A stretch of 64,000 bases of DNA from Sphagnum compactum (Eukaryota > Bryophyta > Sphagnopsida > Sphagnales): the NCBI GenBank assembly GCA_965153455.1, contig OZ234493.1, forward strand, positions 35,888,213 to 35,952,212, in the 5' to 3' direction. Every line of letters begins with the position of its first letter. The first letter of the stretch is position 1. The notes beneath the pieces were generated by a model that made no database searches, was not told the DNA's origin, and saw only the letters and a program-made list of their open reading frames with translations. Of the stretch, positions 1 through 9,560 are shown in pieces. A program made the translations under genes and the position numbers.

Positions 1-262
1 AGCTCTAGAGCTTTCAATTTTGTTGCTTATGTGTGCAACTTCAAAACTTTCAAGTTTATTGTTTATGCATTACTAGCTCTAGAGCTTTCAATTTTGTTGC
101 ATGTACATGGACTCGTGGAACTCCATACCTTTCAAGTTTGTTGTTTATCATGCATTACTCATTTTAGAGTTTTCAATTTTGTTACTTATGTGTGCAACAT
201 TAGAGCTTTTAGGTTTATGGCTTATGTGTTATTAGTTGTAGAGCTTTTGATTTTTTTGCTTC
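1..262. repeat. Degenerate ~80-bp tandem repeat, 3-4 copies
   Basis: Units starting with AGCTCTAGAGCTTTCAATTT or a variant begin near 1, 75, 161 and 235, a spacing of 74-86 bp. Each unit also carries a GTGTGCAAC or CATGCATTA segment. The array runs off the left edge of the window. The 90-codon ORF across it is only the repeat read in one frame. Confidence 0.7.
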
Positions 263-515
263 TAGGTGTGGCTCCAAAGTTTTTAGTTGACTTCCATCAT
301 TGATTCAAGGATTCTAGTTTCTCGCTCCTTTGCAAATTCTATTTCGATTCAAGTACTAATTTCAAGTGTTAACTCATCGTCATAATCAAGTAAATTTTTC
401 TCAATCTTTTTTTTTGTTTTTACTTGAATTAAATCACAAGTTCTAGGGTTTCGTGCTCAAATGTGCATGGTGTGGGTGGTGGTGTGTTGTGTGTTGTCCT
501 TGTGCATTCTAAGGT
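263..515. other. Spacer, nothing recognised
   Basis: AT-rich sequence with a short T run near 408-420 and a GT-rich stretch at 465-500. I see no gene, RNA or element end. Confidence 0.5.
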
Positions 516-920
516 TTGTTGTTCAAGTGTGCAGTGCATAGTGTGGGTGTTGTGTTGTTCTTGTGCACAAAGCCTATTTGGAACTTTGTAATGGCTGAAG
601 ACAAAAGTTTTGTTCTTGAATCCATGGGTGGAATTGATGAAGTTACCCCTAATGTGAATATATGTCAACCTTCTCACTATTTGTCAAATGTGAAAAGTGT
701 CCACCAACAATGTGATCAAAGTGATGTACTAGTGTTTAATAAGGCACATCTTCAAGTTATGGAAATTCAAGCTTTGTTATGGAAATTGCATAACAAAACT
801 TCTATTTGTTGGAGTTCAAGAATAATGTCAAATCTTAAGGAAGTAGTAGTAGTAGTAGTAGTGCCAAAAGAAGCTTTGCAAAGCAACAATAACGCAAAGG
901 GAAACAACAGCAAGCACTAG
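516..920 (+). CDS. Unrecognised ORF, 134 codons, doubtful
   Basis: An open frame of 134 codons. The part from the internal Met at 591 (MAEDKSFVLESMGGIDEV) has a fairly protein-like composition: mixed charged residues and a Gln/Asn/Lys-rich tail. A GTA trinucleotide run at about 844-861 encodes seven consecutive valines, which looks like microsatellite slippage, not a selected segment. I recognise no domain. It lies about 1.1 kb upstream of the transporter, on the same strand, and is separated from it by a C homopolymer and a GC-rich promoter-like zone. It could be the N-terminal remnant of a retroelement gag or a chance ORF. I would not count it as a gene without transcript support. Confidence 0.2.
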   Translation: MLFKCAVHSVGVVLFLCTKPIWNFVMAEDKSFVLESMGGIDEVTPNVNICQPSHYLSNVKSVHQQCDQSDVLVFNKAHLQVMEIQALLWKLHNKTSICWSSRIMSNLKEVVVVVVVPKEALQSNNNAKGNNSKH

Positions 921-989
921 GGGACGCACAAAGGGAAGCTAGCAACAAAGAAAGACAAACGCATGAAAATACACAATGCAAGAAGACAA

Positions 990-1004
990 CCCCCCCCCCC
1001 CCCC
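990..1004 (+). repeat. C15 homopolymer
   Basis: Fifteen uninterrupted C residues mark the step from AT-rich spacer to the GC-richer zone upstream of the transporter gene. The exact length may be a sequencing estimate. Confidence 0.85.
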
Positions 1005-1009
1005 GCTGT

Positions 1010-1478
1010 GTGAATGCGTGCCAGGGGCGGCGTGGGGACCAAAATCGTTGGAGAATCGGGCCAGTACAAGGGAGTTCCGTTCCGACACGGTTCACGATTC
1101 TGCGGACCCCTTACCACAAACTTGGTCCTGAAGGCGCGGGGGTCGTCGGACAACAGAGAATATCCACCAGCATCAATGAACCTTTGCATTGTTTTCTCGC
1201 TCATTCCTTGGTATATTCTCTCCTCGACTCTATTCTGTCGCGGGAACCAAGCTCTCTCTTGACTCTCCACCTCTTCGCCAGCCAGCAGCCGTCACCAATA
1301 AGTCTTATTACTGTTTCGATTCGGTTTATTTATTTTTCTTTCTTTCTTTCTTTCTTTCTCTCTCTCTTCCAGGTTGATCCAAATCGCAAGCAATGTCGTC
1401 GTGTCAAAGCTTAAGTTAGCGCGGTTCTTTCGTTCTCGATTCTATCAACATTGCTTCCGTTCCGTGTTTTGAAAGTCC
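1010..1478 (+). promoter_or_regulatory. GC-richer upstream zone of the transporter gene
   Basis: This stretch is clearly richer in G+C and CpG (for example 1020-1170) than the flanking spacer, as expected of a proximal promoter or 5' leader. It contains a (TTTC)n-(CT)n run at about 1334-1370 followed by CCAG|GTTG at 1371-1372, which looks like a splice acceptor. An upstream noncoding first exon is therefore possible. The overlapping ORFs on both strands show no recognisable protein. Confidence 0.4.
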
Positions 1479-1565
1479 TTTTAAATAGTGATGGTTTCGG
1501 TTTTGCCAAAAAAATAAAAAAATTCAAACCCCCTCTCCTCCCTACCTCCCTCCCTCCCTCTCCTC
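1479..1565 (+). promoter_or_regulatory. Possible core promoter: TATA-like box and CT-rich block
   Basis: TTTTAAATAG at 1479-1488 is followed about 40 bp later by a pyrimidine block (CCTCTCC/CTCCCT repeats, 1527-1565). TATA-like boxes with CT-rich initiator tracts are common in plant promoters. If this is the promoter, transcription would start near 1515-1570 and the 5' UTR would be about 250 bp after removal of the putative 1683-1900 intron. Confidence 0.3.
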
Positions 1566-1682
1566 GTACAGACGGCTGCGTGGAGTTTGAGAACAAGACA
1601 GTTAAGACAGAAGACGAAGAAGAAGAACGAGGAGAAAGGGAAAGGAGGAGAGGAGGCTGGTGGTGGACGTTTGCTGTTTGAG

Positions 1683-1900
1683 GTATTTAGCTTTGCACAT
1701 CCCGGATTTTGACGCTTGCTTGAATTGTTGATTGGATCTCGTCTCGGATCTGTAAATCAGGAATTGATTGTGAGTTGATAATAATGTGACAGAATAGATG
1801 TAGGTCAAGTCCTTTTTTTGTCGGGGAGCAAATGATCTCAGAGCTTCACTGGTTGGAAACCGTGACAATGATTGTTTTGATTGTCGTTGGAATTTTGCAG
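1683..1900 (+). other. Putative 5' UTR intron of the transporter gene
   Basis: TTGAG|GTATTT at 1683 and TGGAATTTTGCAG|AG ending at 1900 form a plausible GT-AG pair. The 218-bp interval is T-rich and close in size to the three coding introns (341, 226 and 200 bp). No coding frame crosses it. Inferred from splice-site form only. Confidence 0.4.
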
Positions 1901-2037
1901 AGTTTGTAGGCGTTCCTGGATTATTATGCGATAGAGATGTACGCGGTGGAGGATTGGGAGCGAAGAAGAGACATTTTGTACTAGGTTGAGCTACCAGTGT
2001 GTTCTGTGTTTTTTGTTGTTGTTTGGATTGATAAGGA

Positions 2038-4718
2038 ATGATGGCGACGAACACGAAACACTTGCCTGCGGGCTTGAAATTGCTGAAGAGACTGAGAGCG
2101 GGCAAAGATCTAAATGCCAATGGCTACAGGACGTCTGTGTTGATCATCACGTTCATTTCCTATGCGTTCTATCACATGTCGCGAAAACCCCCCAGTATTG
2201 TTAAGACTGTGTTACACCCCGAGGACAACATCCATTCCTCTCCGCATTATTCTTTGACGCCGCTTCACACATGGCCTGCGAATTACTTGTTAGCAGCAGC
2301 CAATTCGAATGCCAAGGGAGACGCGGGATCCAACGTTCTGGCCACACAAGAATCGACGAGGAGAAACGCCCGCGCCGTGGCCCAGACGAACGGAACCGGA
2401 TCGATAAGCAGCATCAGCAGCATCGAGTACGGTGAAGGATGGTCCAAGAGCAGCAGGGATGATGGAGAACTCACGACGCTGCAGCAGGGCCGTGGCTGGC
2501 CACCGTTCGACGGGAAGACGGGCAAGGCAAGGTTGGGGGAGGTGGACCTTGCGTTCTTGGCGTCCTACGCGATTGGGATGTACTTCGCAGGGCATCTTGG
2601 AGATCGTCTCCATCTGCGTCTGTTTCTTACGGCAGGGATGGCGATAAGTGGGTTCTTCGTGTGCCTCTTTGGCCTAGGCTACTGGCTCGACATACACTCC
2701 TTTAGCTACTTCATCGGCGTGCAGATGTTCGCGGGGTTGTTTCAGGCCACCGGTTGGCCGTCTGTGGTCACTGTAGTGGGGAACTGGTACGGAATGAGCA
2801 GGAGAGGGTTGATCATGGGAATATGGAATGCGCACACATCGGCTGGCAACATTCTTGGCTCCTTGATCGCTGCGGCAGTCCTCAAGTACGGCTGGGGATG
2901 GTCGTTTTTGCTTCCGGGACTCCTGCTTGCTAGCGGGGGCCTCGTGATCTTCTTGTTTCTGGTTGTCGAACCGGCGGACGTGGGATTACCATCACCCCAT
3001 AAGGAGGATGCTGCCCAAGGTAAGGCTGGCAAATCTTGTGGATATTGTTTTGAAAAGGCTTGCTTGCTCTTCTTCTACAACCATTTTGGTGTGGGTAAAT
3101 TCCAATTGTAGAACACAGCACTTTGGTGGTGTATTCTCTACTACACAGAATCAGACTGTGAATTAGTCACTTGCAGAATGCACGGCATGCCATGTAATTC
3201 CAGAAATCTGTATACTGTAGTATCATCTCTCCTCCACAAGTATTGCTGAATCTACATCCCAATGTACTCTACTGCTGTTCTTAATTCCAAACAAGAAGGG
3301 TAGTGGGTTTCATACATGCCTGCAGACTACTTATCCTCTTTCTTGCTCTGGCGATATCAGGCAGGTTGGCTGTAAACTATGGAGGTCAAGATGCAGAGGA
3401 TGTAGGGCAAGCACGGGACGAGAATGTCAAACTGAAAGAAGTTGCAAGTGATGGGGACGAGAAGGACTTGGAAGAAGGGTGCCATGACAGCCAGATGGAA
3501 ATACAACAGTTGTTGGACTTGAAAGACAATGAGAAGAAGCAAGCTATGCCATTTTTTTATGAGACTGATCCTGATGCCATTGGCTTCTTGGAAGGATGGA
3601 GAATTCCTGGAGTTGCCACTTTTGCACTTTGCTTATTCTTTGCAAAGCTGGTGGCATACACTTTTCTGTATTGGTTGCCCTTCTACATAAGGCATACTGG
3701 TGAGTGCTCCCTGCCCAGTTTTTTTTCTTTGGATAATTCTGTTCAATCAATTGTGGACTATGAGCAACAGATGGTTCTATTTCAGATAGAGCAGCTGGCC
3801 TTGTGTGCACCAGACCATTGACCCATACTATGCTTTCTGTCAGTAGATTACAAAATTTGTATATGCTGTGTCTGTGCTTCACTCACTCAAATTCATTGAA
3901 TATCATGAAGTTCTGTTTGTTGCAGAGATTGCAGGGGAGTTTCTTGATGATAAAATGGCAGGAAACCTTTCCACCCTTTTTGATGTGGGAGGTGTAGTTG
4001 GAGGGATTCTGGCAGGATACCTGTCCGATCACCTGAAAGCAAGGGCCATAACTGCAGCTAGCTTCATGTTTGCTGCCATCCCTGCCCTGTACTGTTATAG
4101 GTTGTATGGGAGCATCTCACTTCCTGTAAATATTGGACTTATGATGGTCACTGGGATGCTAATTAATGGACCATATGCACTGATTACAACAGCAGTCTCA
4201 GCTGATCTTGGAACCCACAAATCTATCAGAGAGAATGGAAGGGCACTTGCTACAGTGACAGCTATAATTGATGGAACAGGGTCTGTTGGGGCAGCCATTG
4301 GGCCATTGCTCACAGGCTACATCTCAAGCCAAGGATGGGGCGCTGTATTCATAATGCTCATGGTTGCAGCCTTCTTTTCAGGAATTCTTCTCACAAGGTT
4401 GATAATAGCAGAGCTTGTGGAGATATTTGGAAAGAAACCAACTGTCCCATCTGTTGATGGGGAAATTAGTGGTGATCCCAATGGTAAATATTTACTGGCT
4501 CTTTTCTTCAGATGTGTTGTTTGCCACCAACTGTGTAGTGCTCAGTTACTGCTTTTGATGAGCTATGGTTGATCAACTGGCTGATCAGCAATGGTTGAAG
4601 AGCCCTTGTTTTGAAATGCGGATTTTGGAATTGTGGGTGAAATATTGAGCCTTGCACTGAACTCCCTGTGGTATGCTGTGCAGGTTTGATTCAACCATTG
4701 TTGGATGACAAACATTGA
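2038..4718 (+). CDS. G3PP: SLC37/GlpT-type glycerol-3-phosphate (sugar-phosphate):phosphate antiporter, four exons
   Basis: Predicted membrane antiporter of the major facilitator superfamily, organophosphate:phosphate branch (plant G3Pp, animal SLC37), which exchanges glycerol-3-phosphate or hexose phosphates for inorganic phosphate. Coding exons: 2038-3019, 3361-3699, 3926-4483, 4684-4718. Introns begin GTAAGG, GTGAGT and GTAAAT and end in CAG; all junctions are phase 1 and the 1914 nt give 637 residues. Landmarks: [15 protein letters not shown] (42-56), GWPPFDG (153-159), [11 protein letters not shown] (180-190), [12 protein letters not shown] (257-268). An acidic, Lys-rich central loop (about 337-405) joins the two six-helix halves. 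Exon 3 has [12 protein letters not shown] and [20 protein letters not shown]. The tail QPLLDD in exon 4 fits plant homologues as I remember them. Start: tandem ATGs at 2038 and 2041. The first loop (about 61-152) is unusually long. Membrane location (ER or plastid) is not evident. Confidence 0.93.
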
Positions 4719-6250
4719 CAAGCAGGATGACTACTGTGGTGTCATACAATCCACTACATCTAGGACAATATCAGGCAAAGGTTTTTTTAGTCTCAAGAAC
4801 TTGCAGACTGTACCTCTGCCATCAAATTGCAGCTTCAAGGGAGTAGAATTTATAGGTCAGAGATGGCAAAAGGGTGCCTAGAGGGATCTACATCAGCTTC
4901 AGAATCTTGAGGTGGCTTTTAAATCTTTAATAGCCCCAGTAGAGGAGCAATCCATTTGAAGTGGTGGGAAATAATTTGTTGGAAGTGTTTGTTGCTTGAA
5001 ATTGGCTTATGTCTTAACCAATGTAGGGAGGCTAAAATGAGCTCCAATGTCTTTGAGGGGAAGGATGAAAGATTGCAAGCTGGATGTGTAATGGTGGGCA
5101 AGTCAAGCAGAGTTGAACAACATATAGGTTAGGATGTTGGAGCTCACATGGCAGTATGGTTGGAGAATCTTAAAAGGATCTGGGAAAGAAAGAAGAAGAT
5201 TACTGGAGAGACTTTGCTTCGGAAAAATCGAAACCTACACGCTAACATGGCAGTTGCAAGCTCAAATCAAACGCAGGCTTATTTGATCTGTGAGAATGGA
5301 GCTTCTCTTCTGTTAGAAATCAAAGAGCAAAAGGTAGCCACAATTGATCATAGTTTGCTCTCACAATGCCTATCTACTGTGTTGAACAGATGAAAACAGT
5401 TTCTTTTGTACAAAATAGAGAAGGCTCTGTGCCCACCAGATATGGGGCACATTGTGAGGTCACCTGAAACAAAATATACTAGTCTTGCAGATTAGATTTT
5501 CTGCAGATTTACATAGGATTCAAGATTAGCTTGCTCATACATAGGCACAATTGTCCCTTTTCCAAAGGGTACTTATACAGTCATGACTCGAGTTTTAGCC
5601 CTTTTCCCAGGGACATAACATACTGTCTAGTTTACAAACCCCAACTGGCATCAAACTTAAATTGCAGTTGGCATCAAGGTGAAGTTTATAAAAACTGAGG
5701 TCCTGTCTGTTTTATCATCTGTGTTGTTGTTGTGCAGAAAAGAGTGAGCAGCTTGAGAGATGTTGAGAGAGTGATGATTTTATCTGGAGTGGTGTTGTTG
5801 CTGAGTTAGCAAGTGGTTGGTGTATTCTTGTTGGTTTCAACAGAAAAGATTGTCAAACCCCTAAACTCTCTCTTTCACCCTCTCCTGCACACATGACAAA
5901 ATGACAACCCTTATGACTCGAGCTGAGCACAAAGGTCCCCTGACTAGGAACAGATTTGTCAAGACCTTTTCATCATATGTCAATAATTTAGTTTGTATCA
6001 TTGAAATCCATTCATTTTCCATAGTAAAAGAATCTGTGTTCATAAGATGAAGAATTGGACGCTTGTTTTTGGTCCATAATTGTTTGTGGAGTTTTGTGTG
6101 TATAAAAGGTTTTTTCTCCTTTTTATGATTGAGCTTTCAATTTTTCCATCTGACTTCATCATTTAAATCCCACAAAAATTATGCAGCTTTATCCTTGATG
6201 ATTGCACTGGCAAACAACATCCTCCTGTGGGAATTTTAACTATGGCTATT
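4719..6250 (+). other. 3' flank of the transporter, probably including its 3' UTR
   Basis: Balanced-composition sequence with no obvious repeats follows the stop codon. I cannot place the polyadenylation site; AATAAT plus TTTGTA near 5985-5998 is one weak candidate. An 81-codon ORF at 5148-5393 has no recognisable domain. The sequence becomes strongly AT-rich after about 6250. Confidence 0.4.
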
Positions 6251-7440
6251 AGTGGAAGTTGTCTTTGTGATTCACACTTTTAAACCCTAAATTCCTGATA
6301 ACCAAATTTAGGTTTTTTTTTTTTTTTTTAATTTTATGAATTTTAAATTGATGAAGCAAAAATAATTGTAATTTTCTATTTTTATAAGGGGTGTCCACGT
6401 GGAGGTAACTCATAGGTTGTGCCTTCAATTTAAAATTTAGGAAGAAAATCAAGTCATTCCTTACATGTTGTAAATCTAGTTTCAATACAAATATTTTTTT
6501 GATATTATCTCAATTGCACTTTAACCTTTAAATGAACAATCGACCAAAATTGCCATACTCCAAAATATGGATCAGCCTTCACAAAAATGCATAGAAATCA
6601 TATAAAACTTTGGATTTTGGAAAAATAGAACTTTGTGAAATTGAGCGCGAATTTAACCTAGATGTTTTAGATGAAAAAATGAAAAATTGCCACTTTTGGA
6701 ACTTTGGAGTTTCAAGTTTCGGATAGCCTTGGAAATTGCAAGTATTTGGAGATTTAGGGTAAAGAGGTCATGCTCCAAAATTTGTGAAAATTTTATGACA
6801 TTAATTTGACATTCATATGAGTAATGTGCCAAAAAAATAGACTTAAAAAAAAATTTAAACGACCAAGTAATTGATGGTCATTCAACATGATTCCAACCAA
6901 AAACAAACTTTGTTTTTCATCCTTCTTGGGCAAACGAGAGGAAACAAAGAGCCTCCAATTGTTTGAGAAATAAAAAGAGGTTCCCTTTGTTTCCAAATAG
7001 AAAAGACCACATTTATTACAATGTTTCCAAATAAAAAAGAAGACATTTATTACATGTGATAGTCGTTGTCATTTCATAAGGAGAGTAAAGGCAAGAGAGG
7101 GCATAAGTGGCTCTTATGAGGGGTTCTTTGTTTTTTTATTTTTGGACCTGGTATGGGGGTGGGTGTGAGAAAGTTTGGAACTTAGTAAAGGTTTTTTTTT
7201 TTTTTTTTTTAATTTAAAAACTAATATGGGATGGGGGAATGGAGGAGCACCATGTTCTTTCTCTCTCTTTTCTTAATTTTGGGCTCAGGGGAAGCTTGGT
7301 GGAAAGGAGGGTTGTCCATGGGTTTTTTTCTCTCTTTCCCTTATTATGTGTGGGGCAACAATGGGAGGGCATGGTCATATTCTTTTTTTAAATATAGATC
7401 ATTGGTTGGGGGGGGGGGGAAGGTTGAGATTCATGGCAAA
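6251..7440. other. AT-rich spacer with homopolymers
   Basis: No gene seen. It contains T runs at about 6312-6329 and 7192-7210 and a G12 run at 7408-7419. A near-duplicate 'TTTCCAAATA(G)AAAAGA...CATTTATTACA' occurs twice around 6988-7052. Confidence 0.5.
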
Positions 7441-7444
7441 ATCA

Positions 7445-8205
7445 CGTGTGTCACAAACTTTGAAATTTCACCACAAAATCCTAAAAAACCCATAATTAAA
7501 CATTTCCCTAAATTTTTATTTATTTTATTATAATTTTGTGAAATTTTAACCACACATGTTTAACTAGATATGTAGATGCTTGCAATTTACAAAATTGCAA
7601 AATATATATATATATAAGGAAACAAATTGATACAACTCTATAATTTGGTCACAAAATGCTAAGAAACCCCTAGTTGAACATTTATTCACAACTTTTTTAA
7701 AATTTATTATAATTGGGTGAAAATTCACGCATGGCTAACCAGATATGTAGATGCTTGCAATTTACAAATTTGAAAAAGAATAAAAGAAAAAAAAAACTGA
7801 TGCAACTTCGTAATTTTGCTAGAAAATGCCATATCATGCTAGGAAAACCCTAGATAAATATTCGCCTACAACTTATTTTTATTACATTATAATTCGATAA
7901 ACTTTTATTCACACATGGCTAACTAACTATTTAGATTTTTTTAATTTACAAAATTGAAAAAAATAAAAGAAAAAAAATTCATGCAACTCTATAATTTTGT
8001 TATAAAATGCCATAACATGCTAAGAAACCCCTAGCTAAACATTTGCCCACAACTTTTTCTGATTTTATTATAATTGGGTGAAATTTTACCCACACATGGC
8101 TTAGTACATATGTAGATGCTTGCAAATTATAGAATTGAAAAAAATAAAAGAAAAAAAATTGATGCATCTCTATAATTTGACCACAAAACAACAAAAAACC
8201 CGTTC
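7445..8205. repeat. ~180-bp satellite-like tandem repeat, about four copies
   Basis: Four diverged units follow one another. Markers recur in order: 'CACAAAATNCTAAGAAACCCCTAG', 'TTTATTATAATT.GGTGAAA', 'CACACATGGCTAAC' and 'TATGTAGATGCTTGCAAT' (the last near 7570, 7745, a decayed copy near 7925, and 8110). Spacing is about 177-185 bp. Units end in an A-rich AAAATAAAAGAAAAAAA segment that has grown in later copies. Confidence 0.8.
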
Positions 8206-8339
8206 AAAGACACATTCAAATCATATTTGTTTGGTTGATTGGAGTGATAATTTTCATAAAGAAACATGACCTAAACAAATCAAATACCACCAACCTCAGG
8301 GTTGAACTTGAGAGGCCAATCAATATTCATGGCATTAGT

Positions 8340-9325
8340 CCCACCCCACACTAAACTTACATATAACCTATGCAAATGTGTTATGTTATTTCACAAAGCA
8401 AGCACCAAAACAAACTATAGTATCATCACAAGTAGGACTACCAGTTCATTTTTTTTTACACACCACACACAACCTTTTTCTCCTTGATGTTCTTGTCCAT
8501 TGCATAGAATAATGCAACCCCTTGGGATTTAGTATGGAAGCCCCTCCCATTGTTGTTGCCTTTGGAGTAAAACTTGTTCCCTTCTTTATAAGAACCCTAG
8601 CCAAAACTACATTGAATTTCAAGTGTGACATTGTTTCCACCATCTTGCCAAGCTAGGTCATATGTGCCTTGTACATAATGTATGAGTTCACAACGGTGAT
8701 ATCAATGACATGGAACATTATCCAATGCCACCAGTTGTGATCGTGCATTCACAAAGTATAGTATCCATAGAGTTGATCTTGCATATCAACTCCACACATG
8801 TGCTCCTAGTAATGTACTAGCATTGGGCTAGTAGGGATCTCCAATGGACCAATTAATGCCACCGAATGGCAAATGTTGCACCTATAATGTCAATTGGACT
8901 AAAAGCAATGGACAAAATGGAAACTAGATTGTTGTCAAACCAAGATACTTCAACAAGTTTATTTCAAGCATGTGTGTGATACCAAAGTTGTTTTCTTGAT
9001 CATGTTTTTGGATCAATAGTCAAAGCACTACGCCACCCTTTACGATCGGTCTTGCAAGTCCATGTGGCATGCACCCCAACCTTCAAAAGATCCCAAAACA
9101 ATGTAGGGTTTTAAAAAAAATTATCACATGTGACAATGTGATTCTTGTTCTTATACACATCCATCAACCCATACACAATTTTGTACCCAATTGCATGTTC
9201 AACATCCTCATGACCTGCATCACAATACACTTCAATTTTTTGCACAAATTTGGACTTTGCATTAGCCAAACACCAAATCTTCACTCCGTACTAACAAGAT
9301 TTAGCTTTCATGTATTGTCGAATGG
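8340..9325 (-). pseudogene. piggyBac-type transposase fossil (DDE_Tnp_1_7)
   Basis: Read on the reverse strand through several frameshifts and stops, the C-terminal two thirds of a piggyBac transposase is visible in order. RQYMKAK..YGVKIWCLANAKSK (near 9320-9250) is followed by a block ending in HIVTCDNFF (about 9115), whose Asp matches the second catalytic residue of the family. Then come PTSPMLVHY and CGVDMQDQLYGYYTL (about 8750-8800), which carries the third catalytic Asp, and NSYIMYK. LHYSMQWTRTSRRKRLCVVC and a further Cys/His segment near 8350-8450 fit the C-terminal cysteine-rich domain. The N-terminal part with the first catalytic Asp is missing; a tandem repeat abuts the break at 9338. 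Dead, because it needs at least four frame changes. piggyBac-like terminal repeats were not found. The family call rests on conserved order and motifs read by eye. Confidence 0.82.
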
Positions 9326-9337
9326 GTGAGTATCATA

Positions 9338-9560
9338 GAACTACATGTGAAGACAATTGACAATTGACAACTACATGTGAAAACAACAATACTAGAACTA
9401 CATGTGAAATTAACATACATTTACATGCATGATGACAAGAGACAATTATTACATGCGAAGACAATAGACAACTACATGTGAGATAATTGACAATTACAAA
9501 TTGTGAAAACAAGACAACTACTTGTGAAGACAACAAATAATTACAATGTAAACATAATTT
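9338..9560. repeat. Irregular ACTACATGTGAA tandem repeat
   Basis: ACTACATGTGAARACAA and variants recur near 9343, 9370, 9397, 9448 (TTACATGCGAAGACAA), 9471 and 9520 with GACAATTGACAA linkers. The array lies directly upstream, in transposase sense, of the truncated piggyBac frame. Confidence 0.7.

Noticed and set aside
917-1414. Overlapping ORFs of 82-134 codons on both strands upstream of the transporter
   Set aside because: They overlap each other in several frames across a GC-rich zone, a C15 run and a TTTC microsatellite, have no domains, and sit where promoter and leader are expected.
1602-2120. 172-codon reverse-strand ORF over the start of the transporter
   Set aside because: It is antisense to the leader, putative leader intron and first codons of a well-supported gene; composition is low-complexity with no recognisable domain.
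3303-3360. Independent start at 3303 for the second transporter exon
   Set aside because: The 19 codons before 3361 are intron sequence ending in CAG; joining at 3361 keeps the exon 1 frame exactly, and no homologue starts in the middle of the central loop.
3935-4483. Alternative acceptor at 3934 for the third transporter exon
   Set aside because: It also keeps the frame, but the acceptor at 3925 follows a better pyrimidine tract and restores the RHTEIAGE region expected after helix 7.
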